From: Streptomyces sp. VRA16 Mangrove soil
GTDB lineage: Bacteria; Actinomycetota; Actinomycetes; Streptomycetales; Streptomycetaceae
Assembly (NCBI RefSeq): GCF_017377775.1
Contig: NZ_JAFVLN010000010.1
Span: 62,001 to 126,000 of the forward strand
Direction: 5' to 3'
DNA length: 64,000 nucleotides
Both the position numbers and the translations under genes were made by a program. This document shows positions 48,708 to 56,184 of this stretch, piece after piece. The notes below the pieces were generated by a model that saw only the letters and a list, made by a program, of their open reading frames with translations, was not told where the DNA came from and searched no databases. Position 1 is the first letter of the stretch, and every line of letters begins with the position of its first letter.

Positions 48708-50444
48708 CTACCTCCCCACGATCACCGCGGCCGACGCCGTGGCGCCCTCGTGGAGGTCGTCACCGGCCCAGCTCACCTCGTACGTCACGGTCTTGGTCGT
48801 ACGCGGCAGGTCCTTGATCCGGAACGTGCCGTCCGCGCCGACCGTGACCGACGTCAGCTCGCCCGTGCCGAGGCGGTCCGTGCGCCGCACCTTCAGGCTG
48901 GTCCCGGCGGACAGCGCCGGGCCCCCGGCCTCGAACGTGCCGGTGATCTCGACACCGGCCTCCTTCGACGCCTCGGCCGGGGCGCTCAGGGTGATCTTCG
49001 ACCCGGCCTTGCCGACCTGCACCGTCTTCGTGATGTCCGTGGCCGGACGGTGCGTCAGGTCGCCCAGGTAGGAGACGGTGTACGTCGCCTCGCCGACCCG
49101 GTCCGGGACGTCGAGCACCGTGAACGAGCCGTCAGCGGCGACCTTGACCGGCGCCAGCTCGGTCGTGCCGTCGGCGTCCTTGCGCACGGCGGTGACCTGT
49201 CCCGGCGTGGCGGGCGCGGTGCCGTCGAACTCCAGCTTGCCGCGCAGGCCCAGCGGTTCGCCGACGACGGCGGCGGACGGGCTCTGGGTGAGGCCGGTGC
49301 CGAAGCGGGAGTCGTACTGCTCGGCGGGCGGGGTGACGATGTGCAGCCAGCGCCCGTAGACGCCGTCCGTCGTCACGGCGAACAGCCGCGAACCGTCCGC
49401 CGACCAGGCAAGACCCTCCGGCACCACGGAGTTGCCGTCGAGGTCCCCCTCGAAGGCGAACTCCAGCGGGGTACCGCCCTGGTCGGGGTCGGCGGGCTGG
49501 ATCAGCAGGTCCGGAGTGGAACCCGAGGCGGCGGCGCCCCGCGCGATGTACTTGCCGTCGCCACTGAACGCGACGGCCGTGGACTTGGCGCCGTCCGGCA
49601 GCGCCTGGTAGCCGGTGGCCGCGTCGCTGAGGTCGTCGGCGTTCAACAGCCTTGTGCCGCCGGGGTAGTTGGCGTCGGCGACGGCGACCTTGGTGCCGTC
49701 CGGCGACAGGGCGGTGTCCTTGGTGTTCAGCGCGCCGCTGCCGTCGGCGGCCGCGAACCGGCGCTCGGGGCCGCGCACCGACGAGCCGTCCGTGGTGTCG
49801 ATGACCGTCAGATACGGGTTGCTCGCCGCCGCGTTCAGGGACTGGGCGACGACCAGCTTGTTCGGCGCCTGCGGCACGGCCTCCAGCGAGAGCGGGCCCG
49901 CTCCGGTCCACCCGCCGCCCGCGACGCTCCCGCCCCGCACGCTGACCAGATTGCGCGTGTAGGTCGCGCAGGAGCCCTCGTAGGCGTCCGGCGCGTACGT
50001 GTACCAGAGGCTGCCGCCGGAGAAGGCCGCGGCGCGGGAGCACCGGCGCCCCGAGTCCACGTAGGTGGTGGCCGTCGACTTCAGGGTCTGGGTGTCGTAC
50101 GAGGTCACCGTGGAGACGTCGGCGACGTAGAGCGTCGAGCTGTCCGCGCTGAGCGCCATGCCCGACGTGGTGAAGTAGTTGTTGATCAGACCGATCCTGC
50201 GGCCCTCGAAGTCGTAGACCAGGATGTTGCCGCTGTACGTCGAGTTCTCGGTCCAGTTGTCCGCGACGAAGACGCGCTGGTGCTCCGAGTCGACGACCAT
50301 CGACCCGAACGACGACATCTGCAGCCGCACCGCCACGTCGGCCGGGGTCGCCGCCGACGCCGCGGGCGCCGTGACGCCGACCAGGCCCGCCGCCCCGAGC
50401 ACCCCCGCCGCGATGATCGCGGCCGTCCTTCTGTACTGCCTCAC
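48708..50444 (-). CDS. Secreted beta-propeller protein with Ig-like repeats
   Basis: 578 residues: signal peptide (AAIIAAGVLGAAGLVGVTAPAASA), then a YVTN/WD40-like propeller (MVVDSEHQRVFVADNWT, GMALSADSSTLYVADV, DTALSPDGTKVAVAD, AFSGDGKYIARG, GLAWSADGSRLFAVT), then two bacterial Ig-like domains (GEPLGLRGKLEF... and AGVEITGTFEAGGPALS...), each ~85 residues. No enzyme motif. GTG at 50444 is the start that puts the signal peptide at the N-terminus. It probably binds or organises something at the cell surface. Convergent with the 48299 gene. Confidence 0.85.
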   Translation of the reverse strand: MRQYRRTAAIIAAGVLGAAGLVGVTAPAASAATPADVAVRLQMSSFGSMVVDSEHQRVFVADNWTENSTYSGNILVYDFEGRRIGLINNYFTTSGMALSADSSTLYVADVSTVTSYDTQTLKSTATTYVDSGRRCSRAAAFSGGSLWYTYAPDAYEGSCATYTRNLVSVRGGSVAGGGWTGAGPLSLEAVPQAPNKLVVAQSLNAAASNPYLTVIDTTDGSSVRGPERRFAAADGSGALNTKDTALSPDGTKVAVADANYPGGTRLLNADDLSDAATGYQALPDGAKSTAVAFSGDGKYIARGAAASGSTPDLLIQPADPDQGGTPLEFAFEGDLDGNSVVPEGLAWSADGSRLFAVTTDGVYGRWLHIVTPPAEQYDSRFGTGLTQSPSAAVVGEPLGLRGKLEFDGTAPATPGQVTAVRKDADGTTELAPVKVAADGSFTVLDVPDRVGEATYTVSYLGDLTHRPATDITKTVQVGKAGSKITLSAPAEASKEAGVEITGTFEAGGPALSAGTSLKVRRTDRLGTGELTSVTVGADGTFRIKDLPRTTKTVTYEVSWAGDDLHEGATASAAVIVGR

Positions 50445-50619
50445 TGATCTCAACGAAGCCCCCCACAGGCCGAGTTGACGCCCCATCCCCTGACCGGGGC
50501 GCACGGTGAGGACATTGAAACATGTGAAGGTGCTGTGAAGGGTGAGGTGTGCGTGGTGTTCCCGTTGCGGGCGGGGGCCCGCACGCCGTTGTACGGGGCC
50601 TCGCCGGTCTGTGCGGGAA

Positions 50620-52461
50620 CTAGCCGAGGCGCTCCACGAGCGACCGGTACTCGTCCCACAGTTCCTTCGGGGTGTGCTCGCCGAAGGTGTTGAGGTGCTC
50701 GGGGACCAGGGCGGCCTCCTCGCGCCAGACCTCCTTGTCGACCGTGAGCAGGAAGTCCAGGTCGGCGTCGGGCAGGTCGAGGCCGTTCGTGTCCAGGGAC
50801 TCCCGGGTCGGCAGGATGCCGATCGGGGTCTCGACGCCGTCGGCCTTGCCGTCGAGGCGCTCGACGATCCACTTCAGGACGCGGCTGTTCTCACCGAAGC
50901 CGGGCCAGACGAACTTGCCCGCGTCGTTCTTGCGGAACCAGTTGACGTAGTAGATCTTCGGGAGCTTCGCGGCGTCCTTGCCCTTGGCCACGTCGACCCA
51001 GTGGCCCATGTAGTCGCCCATGTTGTAGCCGCAGAACGGCAGCATGGCGAACGGGTCGCGGCGCAGCTCGCCGACCTTGCCCTCGGCGGCGGCGGTCTTC
51101 TCGGAGGCCACGTTGGCGCCGAGGAAGACGCCGTGGTTCCAGTCGAAGGACTCGGTCACCAGCGGCACGGCCGAGGCGCGGCGGCCGCCGAAGAGGATCG
51201 CCGAGATCGGCACGCCCCGCGGGTCCTCCCACTCGGGCGCGATGATCGGGCACTGCGAGGCGGGGACGGTGAAGCGGGCGTTCGGGTGCGCGGCCGGCGT
51301 GCCCGACCCGGGCGTCCAGGAGTTGCCCTTCCAGTCCGTCAGGTGGGCCGGGGTCTCCTCCGTCATGCCCTCCCACCAGATGTCGTTGTCGTCGGTGAGG
51401 GCGACGTTCGTGAAGACGGAGTTGCCCCACAGCGTCTTCATCGCGTTGGCGTTGGTGTGCTCGCCGGTGCCGGGCGCGACGCCGAAGAAGCCGGCCTCGG
51501 GGTTGATCGCGTAGAGGCGGCCGTCCTCGCCGAACCGCATCCAGGCGATGTCGTCACCGATCGTCTCGACCGTCCAGCCGGAGATCGTGGGCTCCAGCAT
51601 GGCCAGGTTGGTCTTGCCGCACGCGGACGGGAAGGCCGCGGCGACGTACTTCGACTCGCCGGTCGGCGGCGTCAGCTTCAGGATGAGCATGTGCTCCGCA
51701 AGCCAGCCCTCGTCCCGGGCCATCACCGACGCGATCCGCAGCGCGTAGCACTTCTTGCCGAGCAGGGCGTTGCCGCCGTACCCGGACCCGTACGACCAGA
51801 TCTCGCGGGACTCCGGGAAGTGCGAGATGTACTTGGTGGAGTTGCACGGCCACGGCACGTCCTGCTCGCCGTCGGCCAGCGGGGCGCCCAGCGTGTGCAC
51901 GGCCTTCACGAAGAAGCCGTCCTCACCGAGCTCGTCGAGGACCGGCTGCCCCATCCGGGTCATGGTGCGCATGGAGACGGCGACGTAGGCCGAGTCGGTG
52001 ATCTCGACGCCGATCGCGGACAGCGGAGAGCCGAGCGGGCCCATGCAGAACGGGACGACGTACATCGTGCGACCGCGCATCGACCCGCGGAAGATGCCCC
52101 CCTCGCCCTGCTCGCCCGCGAAGATCGCGCGCATCTCGGCGGGGGCCTTCCAGTGGTTGGTCGGGCCCGCGTCCGCCTCCTTCTCGGAGCAGATGAACGT
52201 CCGGTCCTCGACCCGCGCGACATCGGTGGGGTCGGAAGCGGCGTAGTAGGAGTTCGGGCGCTTGATCGGGTCGAGCTTCTTGAACGTTCCCTTGGCGACG
52301 AGTTCGTCCGCGAGGCGCTCGTACTCGGCCTCGGAACCGTCGCACCAGACCACGCTGTCCGGCTGCGTCAGTTCGGCGATCTCGTTGACCCACGAGATCA
52401 GTTCCTGGTGGTTGGTCGGGAGGGTGTCAGTCGAAACGGGAGCCGCGATGTCGCGCGCCAC
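50620..52461 (-). CDS. pckG: Phosphoenolpyruvate carboxykinase (GTP)
   Basis: 613 residues, GTP-dependent PEPCK; converts oxaloacetate and GTP to phosphoenolpyruvate and CO2 for gluconeogenesis. The kinase-1a loop FPSACGKTNLAM has the hyper-reactive Cys typical of the GTP form, with metal-binding GDDIAWMRFGEDGRL, and FGGRR and NWFRKN nucleotide/substrate elements. GTG at 52461 follows AGGAG. Full length. It diverges from the hemolysin-III gene across ~320 bp that contains the promoters of both. Confidence 0.97.
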   Translation of the reverse strand: MARDIAAPVSTDTLPTNHQELISWVNEIAELTQPDSVVWCDGSEAEYERLADELVAKGTFKKLDPIKRPNSYYAASDPTDVARVEDRTFICSEKEADAGPTNHWKAPAEMRAIFAGEQGEGGIFRGSMRGRTMYVVPFCMGPLGSPLSAIGVEITDSAYVAVSMRTMTRMGQPVLDELGEDGFFVKAVHTLGAPLADGEQDVPWPCNSTKYISHFPESREIWSYGSGYGGNALLGKKCYALRIASVMARDEGWLAEHMLILKLTPPTGESKYVAAAFPSACGKTNLAMLEPTISGWTVETIGDDIAWMRFGEDGRLYAINPEAGFFGVAPGTGEHTNANAMKTLWGNSVFTNVALTDDNDIWWEGMTEETPAHLTDWKGNSWTPGSGTPAAHPNARFTVPASQCPIIAPEWEDPRGVPISAILFGGRRASAVPLVTESFDWNHGVFLGANVASEKTAAAEGKVGELRRDPFAMLPFCGYNMGDYMGHWVDVAKGKDAAKLPKIYYVNWFRKNDAGKFVWPGFGENSRVLKWIVERLDGKADGVETPIGILPTRESLDTNGLDLPDADLDFLLTVDKEVWREEAALVPEHLNTFGEHTPKELWDEYRSLVERLG

Positions 52462-52781
52462 GATCGCTCCTAAAGAGGGTGTTGAGTTGGTTGCCCCGTG
52501 GGGGCTGCGACCCGGACGCTGCGCCTCCCGTTCCACTGGTTCGCAGTGAGCGCTCATCCGGTGCCGACCACACTCATTTGATCATCCGACCGATTCGCCC
52601 ATCTGTCCAGGGGGCCTCACACCTGAGCGACGTGAGCAATGCCACTCATGCGACAAGGCCGACAGAGGCTTAACGATCGGCGAATTCGGGATGCCCCGGC
52701 CGGCGAAGGGGGTTGCCCACACTGTGGAACCGGGGGTTCTCCCTATCGGTTACTTACGGTCGCGTAGGTACGATGCGGGGC

Positions 52782-53471
52782 ATGAGCGTCGCCGCAGAGC
52801 AGCCCGAAGTACCCGTCGCCGCCGCAGATCCCAGCCCCGTGAAGCCGCACCTGCGCGGCTGGCTGCACGCGGGAATGTTCCCCGCGGTACTGATCTCCGG
52901 CCTCTTTTTGACCGCGCTCGCGGATTCCACACGCGGCCGGATCGCCTGCGGCATCTACGTCCTGACGGCCTGCCTGCTGTTCGGTGTGAGCGCGCTCTAC
53001 CACCGGGGCAACTGGGGGCCGCGCGCGGGCGGCGTGCTGCGCCGGCTGGACCACGCCAACATCTTCCTGATCATCGCGGGCACCTACACCCCGCTCGCCT
53101 TGCTCCTGCTGCCGGGCGCCAAGGGCGAGTGGCTGCTGTGGGGCATCTGGGCGGCCGCGGCGGCGGGCATCATCTTCCGCGTCTTCTGGGTCGGCGCCCC
53201 GCGCTGGCTGTACACCCCCTGCTACATCGCGATGGGCTGGGCCGCCGTCTTCTTCCTGCCGGACTTCCTGCAGAAGGGCGGCATCGCGGTGATGGTCCTG
53301 GTCGTCGTCGGCGGGCTGCTCTACAGCGCGGGCGGCGTGATCTACGGCATCAAGCGCCCGAACCCCTCCCCGCGCTGGTTCGGCTTCCACGAGGTCTTCC
53401 ACTCCCTGACCCTCGCGGCGTTCGTCGTGCACTACGTCGGCATCTCGCTGGTGGCGTACCAGCACGCCTGA
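52782..53471 (+). CDS. Hemolysin III / PAQR family membrane protein
   Basis: 229 residues, seven membrane helices. The PAQR metal ligands are visible: His in FGVSALYHRGNW, Asp in RRLDHANIFLIIAGTYTP and HxxxH in FHEVFHSLTLAAF near the C-terminus. Eukaryotic members are adiponectin/progestin receptors with ceramidase activity; bacterial ones (YqfA, TrhA) adjust membrane fluidity. An N-terminal cytosolic tail of ~25 residues precedes helix 1. ATG at 52782 follows GGGG; an ATG 9 bases earlier is possible. Followed by an excellent terminator. Confidence 0.92.
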   Translation: MSVAAEQPEVPVAAADPSPVKPHLRGWLHAGMFPAVLISGLFLTALADSTRGRIACGIYVLTACLLFGVSALYHRGNWGPRAGGVLRRLDHANIFLIIAGTYTPLALLLLPGAKGEWLLWGIWAAAAAGIIFRVFWVGAPRWLYTPCYIAMGWAAVFFLPDFLQKGGIAVMVLVVVGGLLYSAGGVIYGIKRPNPSPRWFGFHEVFHSLTLAAFVVHYVGISLVAYQHA

Positions 53472-53487
53472 CCCCCACCCCCTTCCC

Positions 53488-53518
53488 GGGCCGCGGCTTT
53501 CGAGCCGCGGCCCTTTCG
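53488..53518 (+). terminator. Intrinsic terminator of the PAQR gene
   Basis: Perfect 11-bp stem (53488-53498 with 53503-53513) closed by a TTCG tetraloop and followed by TTTCG. It begins 17 bases after the stop codon. Confidence 0.85.
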
Positions 53519-53539
53519 TGTGTCCGGGAGCTGACACCT

Positions 53540-53588
53540 ACTGAAAGCGACTCCGTATTGACAGATACACGGAAGTGAAAGCTACTCT
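53540..53588 (+). promoter_or_regulatory. Promoter and putative TetR operator of the MFS-tetR operon
   Basis: TTGACA at 53558-53563 and TACTCT at 53583-53588 (19-bp spacing) precede the MFS ATG at 53595. Around the -35, ACTCCGTAT and ATACACGGAAGT form an imperfect inverted repeat, and TGAAAGC occurs twice (about 53542 and 53576). The tetR gene is second in the operon, which suggests autorepression. Confidence 0.5.
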
Positions 53589-53594
53589 CATTTC

Positions 53595-55160
53595 ATGGTT
53601 ACTGTCACTGAGCAGACGGAGTCGCGCCCGGACCCCCGGCGCTGGTGGGCCCTCGGGGCCCTGGTCGCGAGCATGCTGGTGCTCGGATTCGACACGACGA
53701 TCCTCAACGTGGCGCTGCCGACGATCGCCGAGGACCTCGGCGCCACCACCGGCGAGCAGCAGTGGATGGCGGACGCGTACATCGTGGTGTTCGCCGCGCT
53801 GATGCTCCCGGCCGGACTGCTCGGCGACCGGTTCGGGCGGCGCCGGATGCTGATCGGCGGGCTCGGCGTCTTCCTCGCCGCGTCCCTGGTGGGCGCCCTG
53901 GCGAGCGACGTCACCTGGGTCATCACGGCCCGCGCCCTGATGGGCGTCGGCGGCGCCTTCGTGATGCCGCTCGCCCTGTCCGTCCTGCCGTCGCTGTTCC
54001 CGCGCGAGGAGCAGACCAAGGCGCTCGGGGCGATCTCCGCGGCCTCCGCGCTCGGCCTGCCGCTCGGCCCGATCATCGGCGGCTGGCTGCTCGACCACTT
54101 CTGGTGGGGCTCGGTCTTCGTGCTGAACGTACCGATGGTCGCGATCGGCATCACCGCCTGCCTGTTCCTGCTCCCGGAGAGCAGGGACCCGGCCGCGCCC
54201 GGGGTCGACGCCGTCTCCACGGCGCTCACCGTGATCGGCCTCGGCTCCCTCATCTACGGGATCATCGAGGGCCCGGGGAAGGGCTGGGGCAGCGTCACCG
54301 TCATCGGCTCCTTCGTGGCCGCCGTCGTGCTGATCGGCGCGCTGGTGCTGCGCGAGCGCGGCAGCGCCGCGCCCATGCTCGACCTCTCGCTCCTGTCCCA
54401 CCGCGGCTTCCTCAGCAACACGCTGGCCGCCACCCTCGGCATGTTCGTCCTGTCCGGCGTGCTCTTCCTGCTGCCGCAGTACCTGCGGGCCGTCCTCGGC
54501 ACCGACGCGCTCGGCACCGGAGTGCGGCTCCTGCCGCTGATGGCCGGCATGCTGCTCGCGGCGCGTCTCGCGCAGCCGCTCGTCGTCCGGTTCGGGGCGC
54601 GGTCGGTGGTCTGCGCGGCGCTCGCCGTGCTCTCCTTCGCCGCGTTCCTCGGGGCCCGGACGACCGTCGGCTCCGGCTACGGGTTCACCGCGCTGTGGCT
54701 GTCGATCGCCGGTGTCGGCATCGCCTTCGCCATGATCCCCGCGATGGGCGGCGCCATGGCCGCGCTCGACAAGGACCAGGCCGGCCGTGGCTCGGGCCTG
54801 CTCTCCACGGTCCGGCAGACCGGCAGCGCGCTCGGCGTCGCGCTGCTCGGCGCCCTGCTGGCCGGGGCGTACACGCACCGGCTGAGCACCGCGGGTCTGC
54901 CGGGCCCGGCCGCCGACGCGGCCCGCGACTCGGTGGTCGGCGCCCATGTGGTGGCCGGGAAGCTCGGCGACCCGGCGCTCGCGGCCGCGGCGGACTCCGC
55001 GTTCGTGCACGGCATGGACCTGGCCCTGGTCGTCATCGGGATCGTCGCCCTGGCGGCCGCGCTGCTGTCCGCGGCGCTGCTGCCATCCCGCGCGGCGAAG
55101 AGCGGCACCGGGGACCGCGCCTCCGGCACGGAGGTGGCCCCGGTCAGCGCGGATGCCTGA
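53595..55160 (+). CDS. DHA2-type MFS multidrug transporter
   Basis: 521 residues, 14 membrane helices of the EmrB/QacA type. Motif A reads LLGDRFGRRRMLIGG between TM2 and TM3; the TM1 motif LGFDTTILNVALPTIAEDLGAT and the antiporter motif C-like ALGLPLGPIIGGWLLDHFWWGSVF are present. It would expel drugs or an endogenous metabolite in exchange for protons. ATG at 53595. The tetR gene begins 2 bases after the stop, so regulator and pump form one operon, an arrangement typical of drug-inducible exporters. Confidence 0.94.
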   Translation: MVTVTEQTESRPDPRRWWALGALVASMLVLGFDTTILNVALPTIAEDLGATTGEQQWMADAYIVVFAALMLPAGLLGDRFGRRRMLIGGLGVFLAASLVGALASDVTWVITARALMGVGGAFVMPLALSVLPSLFPREEQTKALGAISAASALGLPLGPIIGGWLLDHFWWGSVFVLNVPMVAIGITACLFLLPESRDPAAPGVDAVSTALTVIGLGSLIYGIIEGPGKGWGSVTVIGSFVAAVVLIGALVLRERGSAAPMLDLSLLSHRGFLSNTLAATLGMFVLSGVLFLLPQYLRAVLGTDALGTGVRLLPLMAGMLLAARLAQPLVVRFGARSVVCAALAVLSFAAFLGARTTVGSGYGFTALWLSIAGVGIAFAMIPAMGGAMAALDKDQAGRGSGLLSTVRQTGSALGVALLGALLAGAYTHRLSTAGLPGPAADAARDSVVGAHVVAGKLGDPALAAAADSAFVHGMDLALVVIGIVALAAALLSAALLPSRAAKSGTGDRASGTEVAPVSADA

Positions 55161-55162
55161 CA

Positions 55163-55783
55163 ATGAGCGCCATGGCCGCGTCAGCACAGACGCCCGCGGA
55201 GCCCAAGGTCGGGCTCCGCGAGCGCAAGAAGATCAAGACCAGGATGGCGATCCGCGAGGCGACGTACCGTCTGATCGAGGCACAGGGGTACGACGCGACG
55301 ACGGTCGAGCAGATCGCCGAGGCCGCCGAGGTGTCGCCGTCCACGGTCTTCCGGTACTTCCCGACCAAGGAGGACATCGTCCTCACGGACGAGTTCGACC
55401 CGATCCTGGAGCGGGAACTGCTCAAGCGGCCCAAGGACGAGTCGATCGTCGACTCCGTGCGGCACGTCATCGACCGCAGCCTGGAGCTCGCCTTCGCCGA
55501 GGAGCCCCCGCAGGTGACCCGGCTGCGGCTGCGCCTCCAGGTCGAGACGCCCGCGGTGCGCTCCCGGATGATGGAGTCGATGTCGGTCACCGGCCGGCTG
55601 ATGTGCCGGGTGATCGCGGAGCGCACCGGCCGCGGCGCCGACGACCTGGAGGTCCGGGTCTACGCGATGGCGCTGGTCGGCGCGATGATGCAGGCCACGA
55701 TGTACTGGGCCGAGCACGACCACGAGGGCGATCTGCGCGACCTCGTGCTGCGCGCCCTGGACACGGTGCAGCACGGCCTGTAG
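55163..55783 (+). CDS. TetR family transcriptional regulator
   Basis: 206 residues. N-terminal helix-turn-helix: RERKKIKTRMAIREATYRLIEAQGYDATTVEQIAEAAEVSPSTVFRYFPTKEDIVLTDEF, the last part being a standard TetR recognition helix. The C-terminal part (ELAFAEEPPQVTRLRLRLQVETPAVRSRMMES...) is the ligand/dimer domain of the MftR/AcrR-like kind. ATG at 55163, with a second ATG at 55172. Second gene after the MFS exporter and presumably its repressor. Confidence 0.93.
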   Translation: MSAMAASAQTPAEPKVGLRERKKIKTRMAIREATYRLIEAQGYDATTVEQIAEAAEVSPSTVFRYFPTKEDIVLTDEFDPILERELLKRPKDESIVDSVRHVIDRSLELAFAEEPPQVTRLRLRLQVETPAVRSRMMESMSVTGRLMCRVIAERTGRGADDLEVRVYAMALVGAMMQATMYWAEHDHEGDLRDLVLRALDTVQHGL

Positions 55784-55825
55784 GCGTGCGCTCCGGGTCG
55801 GGCCCGGCCCGGGGCGTGTATCGCC

Positions 55826-56134
55826 CTAGGCCCGCCCCAGATCAGCGAACCCCAGCGGCCTGAGCGAGTAGAAGCTCCAGGTCGAGCCCTTGGCGCCGCC
55901 CTTGACCTTGATGTCCTCGTCCCCCGACGCCTCCGAGGACCAGTGGATGCGCAGGGTGTGCGTGGTGGTGCAGCGGTTGCGGTAGTAGACGGTCGTCGTG
56001 AGGACGCCGCCGTCCTTCCAGGACCAGGAGAAGCATCCGGTGCGGCCCCGGTGGACCGTGTCGGCGGCATCCGCCGGGACGACCCCGACGAGCGTCGACA
56101 GGGTCAGGGCGGCGGTCGCGAGAGAGCGGATCAT
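55826..56134 (-). CDS. Small secreted protein of unknown function
   Basis: 102 residues: signal peptide ending around ADA (residue ~23), then an ~80-residue beta-rich domain with two Cys (GRTGCFSW and YRNRCTTTH), which may form a disulfide, and aromatic-rich strands (FSWSWKDGGVLTTTVYYRN, IHWSSEASGDEDIKVKGGAKGSTWSFYSL). Such proteins are common exported Streptomyces proteins of unknown role. ATG at 56134. It lies downstream of the oxidase operon on the same strand, 50 bases after its stop. Confidence 0.78.
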   Translation of the reverse strand: MIRSLATAALTLSTLVGVVPADAADTVHRGRTGCFSWSWKDGGVLTTTVYYRNRCTTTHTLRIHWSSEASGDEDIKVKGGAKGSTWSFYSLRPLGFADLGRA

Positions 56135-56184
56135 GTCCTACGTATCTCAGCGACCGCCGCACGGGAAACGGCCTGTGCCCTGGA

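Noticed and set aside
50505..50560. PHO-box-like direct repeats (TTCAC units) upstream of the secreted propeller gene
   Set aside because: The units do not keep the 11-bp period or the conserved GTTCA positions well enough to claim PhoP binding.
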